From JAQGMV01 sp046597455 (lineage in GTDB: Bacteria; Pseudomonadota; Gammaproteobacteria; Burkholderiales; SG8-41): 14,332 nt of DNA. Where the stretch lies: positions 1-14,332 of the forward strand of contig JBKJKJ010000514.1 of NCBI GenBank assembly GCA_046597455.1. Direction: 5' to 3'. Position 1 is the stretch's first letter, and each line of letters begins with the position of its first letter. This document shows positions 1-7,051 of the stretch, one piece after another. A program made the translations under genes and the position numbers. Under the pieces are notes generated by a model, which was given only the letters and a program-made list of their open reading frames with translations, was not told where the DNA came from and made no database searches.

Positions 1-435
1 TGCGGTCATGCGCATCCGATCGGAGTCGAGCGGCGTCATCGGCGCCGCGCCGCGTTTCTGCGCCAGCGCCGACAGCGCGTCGATGTCGCTCGCGCCGCGC
101 CACAACGCGAGCAGCATCGTCTTGGTCGCATCGATCACCGATCCCCCACCGACGGCGAGCAGATGGTCTGCCCCGACTTCGCGCGCGAGCGCGGCGCCGG
201 CGATCACCGCCTCACGCGGGGAGTGGGCGCTTATCGCGGAGAACCTGCCCACGCAGCGATCGCCGAGCGCCGAAGTCACCGCCCGGATCAGCGCGCCGTC
301 CGCGAGCGAGCGCGTGGTCAGCAGCAGCACGCGCTTCGCACCGATGCGTTCGATCTGCGCACGGACAGCGTCAGCCGCCGGCTCCCCGTGCACCACGCGT
401 TCCTGTGCCGTCCATTGCACCGTGCCTGTCAGCAT
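1..435 (-). CDS. Iron-containing alcohol dehydrogenase / maleylacetate reductase-like protein, N-terminal part
   Basis: The N-terminal 145 residues of a gene that runs off the left edge of the window. The start ATG at 433-435 (minus strand) is preceded by a purine-rich AGGGG ribosome binding site. Residues about 10-90 form an alpha/beta nucleotide-binding domain. The motif GGGSVIDATK at residues 96-105 is the dinucleotide-binding signature of group III (iron-type) alcohol dehydrogenases and maleylacetate reductases. These enzymes oxidise alcohols, or reduce maleylacetate to 3-oxoadipate late in aromatic catabolism, using NAD(P)(H). The metal-binding His/Asp residues lie in the missing C-terminal half, so alcohol dehydrogenase and maleylacetate reductase cannot be told apart. 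It is 59 bp downstream of the MBL hydrolase on the same strand and is probably co-transcribed with it. Family confident, substrate unknown. Confidence 0.85.
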   Translation of the reverse strand, partial: MLTGTVQWTAQERVVHGEPAADAVRAQIERIGAKRVLLLTTRSLADGALIRAVTSALGDRCVGRFSAISAHSPREAVIAGAALAREVGADHLLAVGGGSVIDATKTMLLALWRGASDIDALSALAQKRGAAPMTPLDSDRMRMTA

Positions 436-494
436 GCCTGCCCCTTTTTTTGTGTGTGCGTCGTGCGTCAAATTCGATTCGCTACACCGGATCG

Positions 495-1370
495 CTACTC
501 GAATACATAGCGATAGGCACTGCCGTGCCGCACGACGCGTCCGATGGTCGGCGCCGGGAAGTGCGCGGGAAGCAGGCGGGTGCCGCGCTCGGCGTACTCT
601 TCGACCAGCCGCGTTCGAGTTTTACGCGAGAGGTCACGATCGGTACAGGCGAGCGTCGACCATTCCGGCTGCGCCAGCTGGAGCTGGTGATGCAGCACGT
701 CGCCCAGGAAGACCGCGCGCTCGTCTTTCGAGCGGACATGGATCACGACGTTGCCGGGCGTGTGGCCGGGGGCGCTTTCGAACCATAAGCCGTCTTCGAG
801 CGCGTAATCGTCATCGACCAGCACGGACTGCCCGGTTCGCACGACCGGCAGCACGCTGTCCTCGAAGGCACGGCGGTGCGGCGATTCCTCATCCCGCTGC
901 TGCACGCCTTGCCAGTGCTCGAACTCCCGGCGGGCCATGACGTAGCGCGCATTGGGAAAGGTCGGGACCCAGCGTCCGTTTTCGAGGCGGGTGTTCCAGC
1001 CGACGTGATCCCAGTGCAGGTGCGTGCACATCACGTAGTCGACATCCTCGACCTGGACGCCTGCGTTTGCGAGATCGGCGAGGAAAGGCGTTCGCAGCCG
1101 GTGGAACTGCGGCCGGGTCGGACGCTCCTTGTCGTTGCCGAGGCACGAATCGATCAGAATCGTGTGGTTGCCGGTCTTGACGATGAAGCAGTGGAAGCTG
1201 AAGACAAGCTTGCCGGTCGCCGGGTCGATCAGCCCGGGTGCGGTCATATCGGGATACGCCCGCAACACCTCGGGGTCGAAATCAGGAAAGAAAACCTCGG
1301 GCGCGATGAACGGCCCCTCGAATTCCGTGATGCGATGCACCTCGAAATCGCCCACACGCGTGGCCTGCAT
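495..1370 (-). CDS. MBL-fold metallohydrolase (possible lactonase/esterase)
   Basis: A 291-residue metallo-beta-lactamase-fold hydrolase. All the expected metal ligands are visible: HLHWDH at residues 117-122 (the HxHxDH motif), His203 in PGHTPG, Asp224 in FLGDV and His270 in PAHF. This set fits a complete di-metal site of the lactonase/glyoxalase II-like branch, which hydrolyses lactones, thioesters or other esters. No signal peptide is evident, so it is probably cytoplasmic. The ATG start follows a GGAGGGGG Shine-Dalgarno. It lies on the same strand as, and just upstream of, the iron-type alcohol dehydrogenase, so hydrolysis of an ester or lactone followed by a redox step is possible (inference). 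AHL lactonases and the MlhB type share the same motifs, so the substrate is not assigned. Confidence 0.9.
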   Translation of the reverse strand: MQATRVGDFEVHRITEFEGPFIAPEVFFPDFDPEVLRAYPDMTAPGLIDPATGKLVFSFHCFIVKTGNHTILIDSCLGNDKERPTRPQFHRLRTPFLADLANAGVQVEDVDYVMCTHLHWDHVGWNTRLENGRWVPTFPNARYVMARREFEHWQGVQQRDEESPHRRAFEDSVLPVVRTGQSVLVDDDYALEDGLWFESAPGHTPGNVVIHVRSKDERAVFLGDVLHHQLQLAQPEWSTLACTDRDLSRKTRTRLVEEYAERGTRLLPAHFPAPTIGRVVRHGSAYRYVFE

Positions 1371-1517
1371 ACCCCCTCCACACGCCGGTATCCGGCAGTG
1401 AAACGAGGAAACAGTTTAACGTCTTGGTCAGGGCTGGAGGAGCCTCGAACCTGGCTGCGGGTCAAGGCTGAGTCCGGCTGCGGCCGGGCCCATGGCAAAT
1501 CGTTCTGGCTTCCCAAT

Positions 1518-1541
1518 AAAAAAGGCGGGCCTGAGCCCGCC
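1518..1541 (-). terminator. Rho-independent terminator downstream of the small Lys-rich gene
   Basis: On the minus strand, a perfect 7-bp GC stem (GGCGGGC/GCCCGCC, 1524-1530 with 1535-1541) with a 4-nt loop is followed by six T residues (1518-1523). It sits about 32 bp beyond the stop codon of the gene at 1573-1863 and upstream of the MBL gene. It should end transcripts of the small gene, so the MBL gene probably has its own promoter in 1371-1517. Confidence 0.85.
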
Positions 1542-1572
1542 TTCCTGAACCGAACCGGAATCCGGACCGGTA

Positions 1573-1863
1573 TTACTTCGCCATCGGCGCTTCGGGCTTG
1601 CTTTCGCTCGGCGAAGCCGGGTCCATCGTCTTGCGGTCGGCGACCTTGCGTTTGACCTTGGCCTTGGCCTTTTTCGCGGCTCGCTTGGTCTTGACCTTGG
1701 CGTTATGGGCCTTTTCCTTGACGTACTCCCCGGCCTTCTCGGTCCTGGTTTCGGCTTTCGGCTGGTCCATCTTCATCTCATCTCTGACCGGTTCGGCGGC
1801 CAGAACGGAGAGCGACGAGAGTGCCAGGGTGCCTGCGAACAGTGCGACGATCATGCGTTTCAT
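1573..1863 (-). CDS. Small Lys/Ala-rich exported protein
   Basis: A 96-residue protein. The first 22 residues look like a Sec signal peptide: MKR, then a hydrophobic stretch, then a likely cleavage at VLAA|EP. The mature part has no recognisable fold. It is very rich in Lys, Ala and Glu, with a basic central tract around KVKTKRAAKKAKAKVKRKV (residues about 57-75) that resembles histone-H1-like or low-complexity basic tails, and a Pro/Ser/Glu-rich end (PASPSESKPEAPMAK). The ATG follows a clear AGGGAGA ribosome binding site, and a strong terminator follows the gene, so it is probably expressed as a separate unit. The function is unknown. A charged periplasmic protein binding anionic ligands or the envelope is possible but only a guess. 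Confidence 0.75.
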   Translation of the reverse strand: MKRMIVALFAGTLALSSLSVLAAEPVRDEMKMDQPKAETRTEKAGEYVKEKAHNAKVKTKRAAKKAKAKVKRKVADRKTMDPASPSESKPEAPMAK

Positions 1864-1898
1864 TTCAAAATCTCCCTAAAAGAGACTGTGATAACGCT

Positions 1899-1913
1899 CC
1901 ATCCGGCGGATGG
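1899..1913. repeat. Short perfect inverted repeat upstream of the small exported-protein gene
   Basis: CCATCC and GGATGG are separated by 3 nt. The repeat lies about 36 bp upstream of the start of the small Lys-rich gene and 47 bp past the stop of the Bug receptor on the same strand. No T-tract follows, so an operator is as likely as a weak terminator for the receptor gene. Confidence 0.35.
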
Positions 1914-1960
1914 TTTACATGGCGTAAGCAGTTGCCGGCGTCGATGGCGTGCCGAGCGCG

Positions 1961-2959
1961 CTACTGTTTGGGAATCCCCGCGTCCTTGATCACCTGCGCC
2001 CAGCGGGCGATCTCCCCGCGAATGAACTGATCGAACTCCTCGCGGGTGGTCGGCGCGGGCGGCATGCCGAGCTCGGTCAGGCGGTGCTCGACCTCGGGGA
2101 TGCTCATGACCGAGTGTATGTCTGCATTCAACTTGTCGAGCAACGCCACGGGTGTCGCGGCGGGCGCACATACCCCGTACCAGGAATTGACTTCGAAGTC
2201 GGGCACGCCCGATTCCTGCATCGTCGGCACGTCCGGCAGGAGCGTCTGACGCTTGGCGCTCGCCACCGCGAGCGCGCGCAGGCGTCCGGCCTGAACCGGT
2301 GCCACCAGGAACGGAAGATTCGTAATGTTGACTGGAAGCTGGCCGGCAATGACGTCGCTCGTCCCCTGCGAAGCGTTCTTGTAGGGAATGTGGACGATGT
2401 CGAACTTCAGCCGCAGCTTGAGCCACTCCATCGTCAGGTGTGGCGAGGTGCCTACCGTCCCGGCGGCATAGCTCAGCTTGCCCGGGTTGGACTTGGCATA
2501 AGCCACGAGCTGGAGGATCGTTTTGAACGGCACCGACGGGTGCACCACGATAACGTTGGGCGGCATGCCGATGCGCGTGATCGGCGCGAAATCGCGATGC
2601 TGGTACGGTATGTTCGCGATCATCGACAGGGAAATGGCATTCGGGGCGATGTTGCAATGAAGCAGCGTGTAGCCGTCGGGCGGCGCTTTCGCGACGAATG
2701 CCGCACCGATCGAGCCGGAGGCGCCCGCCCGGTTGTCAACGATGACATTCTGGCCCCAGAGCTTCGACAAACGATCCGTGATCAGACGACCGACGATGTC
2801 GTTTCCGGTGCCCGCCGGGAAGGGTATGACGTAACGGACCGGTTTGGCTGGATACGTCTGGGCCCACGACGCGGCAGGGTAGATCCAGACCGCAGCCGCG
2901 ATCGGGACCAGTGAGATCAATGAGATCAATCCTCGACTTGCCCCGATTACATAGCGCAT
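1961..2959 (-). CDS. Bug/TctC-family tripartite tricarboxylate transporter receptor (receptor 1)
   Basis: A 332-residue periplasmic solute-binding protein. It has an N-terminal signal peptide with a hydrophobic core at about residues 10-30 and likely cleavage near SWA|QT (about residue 33). The mature N-terminus YPAKPVRYVIPFPAGTGNDI is the hallmark of the Bug family, followed by GQNVIVDNRAGASGSIG and APPDGYTL. Bug proteins bind carboxylates or other small organic molecules in a two-lobed cleft, and some deliver them to TctA/TctB-type membrane permeases. No permease is nearby. The start is supported by a strong AGGGAGGTG Shine-Dalgarno. It lies downstream of the SDR gene on the same strand. 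The ligand cannot be predicted. Confidence 0.95.
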   Translation of the reverse strand: MRYVIGASRGLISLISLVPIAAAVWIYPAASWAQTYPAKPVRYVIPFPAGTGNDIVGRLITDRLSKLWGQNVIVDNRAGASGSIGAAFVAKAPPDGYTLLHCNIAPNAISLSMIANIPYQHRDFAPITRIGMPPNVIVVHPSVPFKTILQLVAYAKSNPGKLSYAAGTVGTSPHLTMEWLKLRLKFDIVHIPYKNASQGTSDVIAGQLPVNITNLPFLVAPVQAGRLRALAVASAKRQTLLPDVPTMQESGVPDFEVNSWYGVCAPAATPVALLDKLNADIHSVMSIPEVEHRLTELGMPPAPTTREEFDQFIRGEIARWAQVIKDAGIPKQ

Positions 2960-3048
2960 GACGCACCTCCCTGGGAAAGGTACCGCTGCGATGCACAGAC
3001 TGCGATTGCCGCCCGGGGGACTTCGAAGATTCAGCCCGGGCCCGGCAA

Positions 3049-3813
3049 CTATACCCCCGAGTTCGAAAGTCCGCCGTTGATATGCAGCGTCTGCCCGGTC
3101 ATGTAGGCGCCGCCAGGACCGCAGACGGTGCGTACCATGCCGGCGATCTCGTGCGGCGTGCCTTTTCGGCGCAGTGGAATGTCCTTCGATCGGTCGAGCC
3201 TCACGTCGGCCCGCGACGTTTCGATCTGTCCGGGCGATATGCAGTTCACGCGAATACCGAACTCGGCCAGATCCTGCGCCAGGGCTTTGGTCAGGCCGAC
3301 GATCCCGTGCTTGGAAGCCGCGACGTGCGCGCGGTCCTTGAGCCCCAGTAACGCCGTGATGCCGGCAAAGGTGACGATACGCCCGTCGCCCGCCTGCTTG
3401 AGCGCCGGCAGGCAGGCTTTGGTGAAGACGAATGCGCTGTCCAGGTTGGTGGCAAGGATGCGGCGCCAGTCCTCGAAGCTGATTTCGTCGAAAGGCACGT
3501 GCTCCCGAATCGCGGCATTGAGCACGACGATGTCGAGGCGGCCGAAGCGCTTCACGACCGCATCGACCATCTTCCGTACTTCTGCAGGCTCCGCGACGTC
3601 GGCGACGTAGGCCTCAGCGTCCGTGCCCAGCGCCTTGATCTCATCGACGACGCCCCGCGCCTGCTCGATATTCGAGCGCGTGTTCACCGCGATCCTGGCG
3701 CCGCCCGAGGCCAGAGACAGCGCGATCGCGCGTCCGATGTTGCGCGCCGCGCCTGTGACGAGTGCTACTTTGCCGGCGAATTCGTCGCCTTTATGCATGC
3801 CGGGTTCGGTCAT
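3049..3813 (-). CDS. SDR-fold protein lacking the canonical Ser and Tyr catalytic residues
   Basis: A 254-residue protein with the complete length and fold signals of a classical short-chain dehydrogenase/reductase. The glycine-rich cofactor motif TGAARNIG is at residues 20-27, AD at 71-72, LNAA at 98-101 (in place of NNAG), Asn123 in ATNLD, and PGQIET after strand beta-6. An ungapped alignment to E. coli FabG places Gly151 at the catalytic Ser and Val164 at the catalytic Tyr. Lys168 and Asn123 are kept, so the tetrad reads N-G-V-K. The codons at 3361-3363 and 3322-3324 confirm this. It may be a non-redox relative (a hydratase, isomerase or binding subunit) or use other residues. Start ATG follows AGGAAA; an in-frame ATG five codons later is an alternative. 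It sits between the YjbQ-family gene and receptor 1. Confidence 0.9.
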   Translation of the reverse strand: MTEPGMHKGDEFAGKVALVTGAARNIGRAIALSLASGGARIAVNTRSNIEQARGVVDEIKALGTDAEAYVADVAEPAEVRKMVDAVVKRFGRLDIVVLNAAIREHVPFDEISFEDWRRILATNLDSAFVFTKACLPALKQAGDGRIVTFAGITALLGLKDRAHVAASKHGIVGLTKALAQDLAEFGIRVNCISPGQIETSRADVRLDRSKDIPLRRKGTPHEIAGMVRTVCGPGGAYMTGQTLHINGGLSNSGV

Positions 3814-3956
3814 GTTGTGGCTTTCCTGTTCTCAAGTTGTCGGGCCCGATTGTGTGCGCGCGTACGCAAACTTGTCCAGACGCAAAGTAGGGGAAACCTG
3901 AGGGCCTGTCCCCGCGGCGGGCAGTGACCGCGTGGGAGAGGGCGCCGGGCTGTGTC

Positions 3957-4376
3957 TCAGTCGTGGAGGTGCGCCGCAACGCTGCGGGTGTGCACGCCCT
4001 CGCGGTGCTCGAAGACGTATATGCCCTGCCAGGTCCCAAGCGCCGGACGCCCCGCCATGACAGGAATGGACAGCGAGACAGCCGTGAGCGCCGCCTTGAT
4101 GTGTGAAGGCATGTCGTCCGGGCCTTCTGCCGTGTGCGCGATCCAGCGCATCGACGGGTCGTCGGACGGCGGGACGAGGCGGCGAAAGAATTCCTCGAGG
4201 TCGCGCCGCACGTCCGGGTCTGCATTCTCCTGCACGCACAGTGAGCACGACGTGTGCTGCACGAAAAGCGTCAGCAGACCTTCGGTCACGCCGCTTTCCC
4301 TGACGAACCGGACGGCGTCCTGCGTGAACTCATATAGACCCGGGCCCCGGGTGCGAATCGAGAGGATGGTTTGCAT
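3957..4376 (-). CDS. YjbQ-family protein (secondary thiamine-phosphate synthase-like)
   Basis: A 139-residue single-domain protein of the YjbQ/UPF0047 family. The conserved blocks are all present: HTS at residues 41-43 with QEN at 49-51, DVRRDLE at 55-61, HTAEGPDDMPSHIK at 81-94, and GTWQGIYVFEHR at 114-125. Members form compact trimers and show weak thiamine-phosphate synthase activity in E. coli, though the true role is unclear. No signal peptide, so cytoplasmic. It is the first gene of the minus-strand block, starting at the edge of the repeat-rich divergent intergenic region. Its ribosome binding site is weak. Its link to the neighbouring catabolic genes is not obvious, and it may simply be a housekeeping gene next to them. 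Confidence 0.92.
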   Translation of the reverse strand: MQTILSIRTRGPGLYEFTQDAVRFVRESGVTEGLLTLFVQHTSCSLCVQENADPDVRRDLEEFFRRLVPPSDDPSMRWIAHTAEGPDDMPSHIKAALTAVSLSIPVMAGRPALGTWQGIYVFEHREGVHTRSVAAHLHD

Positions 4377-4382
4377 GAATCA

Positions 4383-4405
4383 GGATCTTGTCGAGGATCT
4401 TGTCG
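4383..4405. repeat. Perfect 11-bp direct repeat with a short inverted repeat
   Basis: GGATCTTGTCG occurs at 4383-4393 and again at 4395-4405. The TTGTCG end of the second copy is also an inverted match to CGACAA at 4416-4421. Both lie just upstream of the YjbQ start, so this may be a binding site for a regulator. Confidence 0.5.
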
Positions 4406-4428
4406 GACTGGTGTGCGACAAACTCCTT

Positions 4429-4536
4429 ATGAGGTCAAGTGGGGGTTTCTTATAAGCAGCGTGTCCCCCGGCCTTGATCGCAGCGAGGCGAAAACCCTAC
4501 GCGGCTGCTTCATGAGATCAAGTCCGACACGCTGCT
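4429..4536. repeat. Nested direct and inverted repeats in the divergent intergenic region
   Basis: ATGAGGTCAAGT (4429-4440) recurs as ATGAGATCAAGT (4512-4523), 11 of 12 bases identical. A perfect 11-bp inverted pair, AGCAGCGTGTC (4455-4465) and GACACGCTGCT (4526-4536), overlaps them. TGTCGGACT at 4401-4409 also has its inverse AGTCCGACA at 4521-4529. This could be a pair of operator sites or the remains of a small palindromic element. Confidence 0.5.
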
Positions 4537-4688
4537 AGTATAGAGCGGCATCACGTTGACGCTGATAAGATCCGTCCAGGTTCGAGCCTGCCAGCGGACG
4601 CCGGTGGTCCTCCACCATGCACTGGAATGCCACGATCGGCGTGACTGCTGACCTGCCACGCGAGCATCACTGACTCGAAGGGGGAATC

Positions 4689-5900
4689 GTGTTCGATATC
4701 CGTTTGTCGGAAGAGCAACGCGAGTTTCGGGACCTGGCGCGCAAGTTCGCGCAGGAGCAGATCAAGCCCTGCGCGATGGCCCTCGATCGTGAGCCCGATT
4801 GGGAAAAGCGGATCCCCTGGGATCTCCTGAAAAAAGGCTCACGGCTCGGCTTCCGTACCTTTGTGCTCCAGGAAGAGAATGGCGGCGCCGGCGTGTCCGA
4901 TCACCTCACGTCGTGCCTCGTCGCCGAGGAGCTGGCCGCAGGCGAGCTCGGTACCGCCTACTACTTCATGCTTACCGCGCGGCGCGCGCGCGACTGGTTC
5001 GAGCTGCGCATGACGCCGGAGCAGCGGGCTTACTTCATTCCGAAGTTCCTGGACGACGATTTGTTCTTCACGACCGTGGCGATACACGAGCCCGACACGG
5101 ACGTGGGTTTCGACTACTACACCGAAACGCCGGACGACGTGCGCCTGAAGACGCGGGCGACCGAGCAGCCCGACGGATCATGGATCATCAACGGGGCGAA
5201 GAACTTTCAGACCGTGGGCTACCTCGCGAAGCTGCTCGTCGTGATGGCGCAGACGCCGGACGGGGCAAAGCCGTTTCTCGTCGAGGGCGATTCGCCGGGT
5301 CTCGTGCGGCGTCCGTTGTCCAAGCTCGGGCGGCGCGTCGGCGACAACGCTGAAATCTTTTTCGATGACGTGCGCGTGCGTAAGGGCTGGATACTGCCCC
5401 CGGCGCCGAAGGGCCGCACCGACATGGGCACGCATCCGACGATCGCCGCGCTCACGCTCGGGCTGGGGCGCGCAGCGCTCGAGGAAACGATCAAGTACAC
5501 GCAGGAGCGCGTCTCCGGCGGCAAGCACATCATCAAACATCAGGCGGTCGGTCTTACGATCGCCGAGATGGCGATGAATCTGGAGGCGGCGCGGCGACTC
5601 ATATGGACGGCCGCATGGGTGAAGGATCATCCGGAAGCGGTCGAGGACGGCACCGTCGAGAACCTGCCGTATGAGCACATGGCGACGGCGTTTACCGGGA
5701 CGGCCGTTCAGCGGCTGACCGAGCAGGGTCTCGAGCTGTTTGGCGGCATGGGCGTGGTGCAGGGCATGCCGATCGAAAAGTACGTTCGCGACGCGCACGT
5801 GCAGAAACACATTTCGTTTCCGTTCCCGTCGCGCTTCAAGATCGCGGAACAACTGGCGGGCTTCAAGCGCAAGGTTCCGCCTTTCGTGGGAGTCAACTGA
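4689..5900 (+). CDS. Acyl-CoA dehydrogenase-fold flavoprotein without the usual catalytic Glu
   Basis: A 403-residue protein with the three-domain acyl-CoA dehydrogenase layout: an N-terminal helical domain (about 1-120), a middle beta domain beginning near FFTTVAIHEPDTD (126-138), and a C-terminal helical domain. The family end motif ELFGGMGVVQGMPIEKYVRDA is followed by HISFPFPSR, where most relatives have YEGT. Aligned to medium-chain acyl-CoA dehydrogenase, Ser376 falls on the catalytic Glu. The alternative base position of isovaleryl-CoA dehydrogenase falls on Thr248. It may therefore act on an unusual substrate or by another mechanism. The start is GTG with GAAGGGGGAA just upstream. It opens the plus-strand block and lies 78 bp before receptor 2. 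Family confident; activity uncertain. Confidence 0.92.
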   Translation: MFDIRLSEEQREFRDLARKFAQEQIKPCAMALDREPDWEKRIPWDLLKKGSRLGFRTFVLQEENGGAGVSDHLTSCLVAEELAAGELGTAYYFMLTARRARDWFELRMTPEQRAYFIPKFLDDDLFFTTVAIHEPDTDVGFDYYTETPDDVRLKTRATEQPDGSWIINGAKNFQTVGYLAKLLVVMAQTPDGAKPFLVEGDSPGLVRRPLSKLGRRVGDNAEIFFDDVRVRKGWILPPAPKGRTDMGTHPTIAALTLGLGRAALEETIKYTQERVSGGKHIIKHQAVGLTIAEMAMNLEAARRLIWTAAWVKDHPEAVEDGTVENLPYEHMATAFTGTAVQRLTEQGLELFGGMGVVQGMPIEKYVRDAHVQKHISFPFPSRFKIAEQLAGFKRKVPPFVGVN

Positions 5901-5978
5901 CAAGCTTCGCCGGAACGCCGATAGCGTTGAAGTGGGACTGAATAAGACGTGTCGCAAGCGCAGCGACGAGGAGCCAAA

Positions 5979-6974
5979 ATGATGCATGCATGGATGTGCG
6001 GAGCCGCGCCGTGTCGCATGGGGTTCGTGTGCTTTGCGGCGCTCCTGCTCGGAGCACCGGGTCTGTGCGCGGCGCAGGTGTATCCGTCCAAGCCGCTGCG
6101 GATGATCGTTCCCTTCCCGCCCGGCGGCGCCACCGACATCACCGGGCGATATCTCGCGCAGAAGCTCGGCGAAGCGCTCGGACAGCAGGCGATCCCCGAC
6201 AATCGTCCGGGCGCCAACGGGACGATCGGGCTGGAGCTCGCGGCCAAGGCGCCACCGGATGGTCATACGCTGGTGCTCGGCCAGACCGGCAATCTCGCGA
6301 TCAGCGTCGGGCTCACCAAGGTCAATTACGATCCGGCCCGCGACTTCGCGCCGATCAGCCTGGTCATTGCATCACCGCATGCACTGGCCATCCATCCCTC
6401 ACTGCCGGCGCGCTCGCTGAAGGACGTGGTGACGATCGCACACTCGAAACCCGGGCAGCTCAACTATGCGTCGACCGGCAGCGGCAGCGCGGGTCATCTC
6501 GGGATGGAGCTCCTGAAGAAAGCCACGCGCATGGACATCGTGCACGTGCCGTACAAGGGCGCGGCGCCCGGGCTAATCGATCTCGTCGCCGGCCACGTCG
6601 CACTGATGTTCACCTCGGCGCTATCGACGGCGCAGCACCAGAAGATCGGAAAGGTACGCGTGCTGGCCGTCGGAAGCGACCAGCGTTCGCCCTCGATGCC
6701 GCACGTGCCGACGATTGCCGAGTCCGGTTACCCGGGATTCGAGGTGATCTCGTGGTGGGGCGTGCTCGGACCTGCCGGGATGCCCAAAGAGATCGTTGCA
6801 CGGCTCAACAGTGAAATTGTGAAGATCATGGCATCGACCGACGCACGCGATCGAATCGCTGTGCTGGGCGCCGACATCATGACGAGCACGCCGGAGCGAT
6901 TCGCCGCCTACATCAAAGCCGAGCAGGTGAAATGGGCGCTGGCGATCAGGGACTCGGGCGCGCGGGTGGAGTGA
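5979..6974 (+). CDS. Bug/TctC-family receptor (receptor 2)
   Basis: A 331-residue periplasmic receptor. The signal peptide has a hydrophobic core FVCFAALLLGAPGLCAA with likely cleavage before QVYPSKP. Next come LRMIVPFPPGGATDITGR, IPDNRPGANGTIG and APPDGHTL, all typical of the family. The C-terminal lobe has the usual PHVPTIAESGYPGFEV block. The chosen ATG at 5979 follows GAGGAG by 5 nt; the next ATG at 5982 has 8-nt spacing and is equally possible. An upstream GTG at 5949 lacks support. It lies between the ACAD-fold gene and receptor 3 with gaps of under 80 bp, so the three are probably co-transcribed. Receptors 2 and 3 share long motifs and may come from an old tandem duplication. Confidence 0.94.
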   Translation: MMHAWMCGAAPCRMGFVCFAALLLGAPGLCAAQVYPSKPLRMIVPFPPGGATDITGRYLAQKLGEALGQQAIPDNRPGANGTIGLELAAKAPPDGHTLVLGQTGNLAISVGLTKVNYDPARDFAPISLVIASPHALAIHPSLPARSLKDVVTIAHSKPGQLNYASTGSGSAGHLGMELLKKATRMDIVHVPYKGAAPGLIDLVAGHVALMFTSALSTAQHQKIGKVRVLAVGSDQRSPSMPHVPTIAESGYPGFEVISWWGVLGPAGMPKEIVARLNSEIVKIMASTDARDRIAVLGADIMTSTPERFAAYIKAEQVKWALAIRDSGARVE

Positions 6975-7051
6975 GCGCGTCAGCCTCTGCCGGTCAGGCG
7001 TCGCCGACAACACGGTACCGAACGTTCCGGATTACCGGTTAACATGTGGCG

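Larger units (their letters stand above)
4377..4688. other. Divergent intergenic region with clustered short repeats
   Basis: These 312 bp separate the minus-strand YjbQ gene from the plus-strand ACAD gene, so they should carry the promoters of both blocks. No ORF or RNA gene was recognised. The first 160 bp contain direct and inverted repeats, listed separately. TTGACG at 4556-4561 resembles a -35 hexamer, but no good -10 lies at the right spacing. The last bases hold GAAGGGGGAA, a ribosome binding site for the GTG start at 4689. Confidence 0.6.

Noticed and set aside
4429..4536. Insertion sequence or transposon remnant with terminal inverted repeats
   Set aside because: The inverted repeats enclose only about 60 bp with no transposase, and no target-site duplication was identified. 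A regulatory site is simpler.
4556..4584. Sigma-70 promoter with a TTGACG -35 box
   Set aside because: No acceptable -10 hexamer is found 16-18 bp downstream, so it was not called as a promoter.
5178..6266. Minus-strand open frame of 362 codons across the ACAD and receptor 2 genes
   Set aside because: It is antisense to two well-supported genes and shows no domain or signal.
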